NCBI GenBank assembly: GCA_029259835.1
Contig: JAJDEL010000271.1
Span: forward strand, 1 to 6,732
Length of the DNA stretch: 6,732 nt
Direction: 5' to 3'
Source: Planctomicrobium sp.
Lineage (GTDB): Bacteria > Planctomycetota > Planctomycetia > Planctomycetales > Planctomycetaceae
The notes under the pieces are model-generated. The model saw nothing but the letters and a program-made list of their open reading frames with translations. It was not told where the DNA came from and did not search any database. A program made the position numbers and the translations under genes. Shown piece by piece: positions 6,344 to 6,732 of this stretch (positions within the stretch are counted from its first letter, which is position 1; each line of letters opens with the position of its first letter).

Positions 6344-6732
6344 TTACTCAAGCGGCAGGAAGGTTAACGTGCCCTCCAGCATGTCCGGGACGATCAACTG
6401 ATTATTCTTGCGATCAAAGAAGAAGTCTGCGGCTGTGGTAAATTTTTCGGACAGGACGGTTGTTTTCATTGTCTTACGGTCAAATTTCCACACTTTGCCC
6501 AGCGGCCAACTCGAAACGTAGATCACATCCTCGCCAAACTCGACGGCATCGGCCCCTCGCATGCCTGTGGCAAGAATTTTGAATGTCTCGCCATCATACG
6601 AAACAATGTTGCCTGGGAAAAAATCGCCCATCACAAGGACTTCCTTGTCAGCGGTGCCGATCACTGTCACTCCGTTCGGGGCAAGCAGTAATTTGTTGCC
6701 AGCAGGGACTGCAAGTTTGATTTCGCCATCCA
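6344..6732 (-). CDS. SMP-30/gluconolactonase-like beta-propeller, C-terminal part (5' end outside window)
   Basis: The frame is open from the right edge to TAA at 6344-6346, giving about 129 residues; family members usually have about 280-350, so the N-terminal half or more is missing. The visible part shows repeated blade-like strands of the NHL/SMP-30 type: a P-N-G-V turn followed by V-L-V-M-G-D, then N-I-V-S-Y-D-G, then G-A-D-A-V-E followed by V-I-Y-V-S-S-W and V-W-K-F-D, then A-A-D-F-F-F-D and a last strand ending in P-L-E. The Asn of P-N-G-V (codon 6674-6676) and the Asp of G-A-D-A (6548-6550) match the positions of two metal ligands in SMP-30 lactonases. It could be a sugar lactonase, but many such propellers are only binding or uncharacterised proteins, and any signal peptide is out of view. 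The GTG at 6668-6670 is an internal Val codon. It lies 151 bp upstream of the DUF1592-family gene on the same strand. Confidence 0.75.
   Translation of the reverse strand, partial: DGEIKLAVPAGNKLLLAPNGVTVIGTADKEVLVMGDFFPGNIVSYDGETFKILATGMRGADAVEFGEDVIYVSSWPLGKVWKFDRKTMKTTVLSEKFTTAADFFFDRKNNQLIVPDMLEGTLTFLPLE

Overview
The window looks like a chromosomal segment of a planctomycete (phylum Planctomycetota) with roughly balanced GC. The main evidence is the adjacent pair of large exported proteins on the minus strand. One is a PSCyt1/DUF1587/DUF1595/DUF1592/DUF1588/DUF1585 cytochrome-type protein and the other a DUF1552 protein. Such pairs are strongly enriched in planctomycetes and some relatives. 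Genus cannot be told from this window.

Layout. The left part reads rightward: the C-terminal third of an NAD(P)-dependent aldehyde dehydrogenase (2-559, cut by the window edge), a 114-bp spacer with two overlapping, mutually exclusive hairpins (592-639), and a 430-residue tandem class II aldolase (674-1966). The aldolase has an intact zinc site in its first domain and a degenerate site in its second. It meets the next unit tail to tail across only 24 bp. The rest reads leftward. From upstream to downstream it holds the C-terminal part of an SMP-30/gluconolactonase-like beta-propeller (6344-6732, cut by the right edge), a 151-bp spacer, a 909-residue dihaem-type DUF1592-family protein (3463-6192), a 74-bp spacer, and a Tat-exported DUF1552 protein (1991-3388). 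No RNA genes, mobile elements or CRISPR arrays were seen, and no gap exceeds 300 bp.

How the genes may work together. The rightward pair has the logic of a carbon catabolic step: an aldolase releases a small aldehyde and the dehydrogenase oxidises it. The substrate is not identifiable from sequence. The leftward DUF1592-DUF1552 pair probably forms one operon. It would place a Sec-exported, c-type haem protein and a Tat-exported partner in the same compartment; their biochemistry is, to my knowledge, not established. The two genes also share an identical 10-bp element 20-22 nt before their start codons. The propeller gene may belong to the same transcription unit or to a separate one.

The points most worth following are the pseudo-active second aldolase domain, the structured leader between dehydrogenase and aldolase, the variant HxxSHH motif of the DUF1552 protein, the large unassigned coiled-coil plus beta-rich insert of the DUF1592 protein, and the repeated upstream element.
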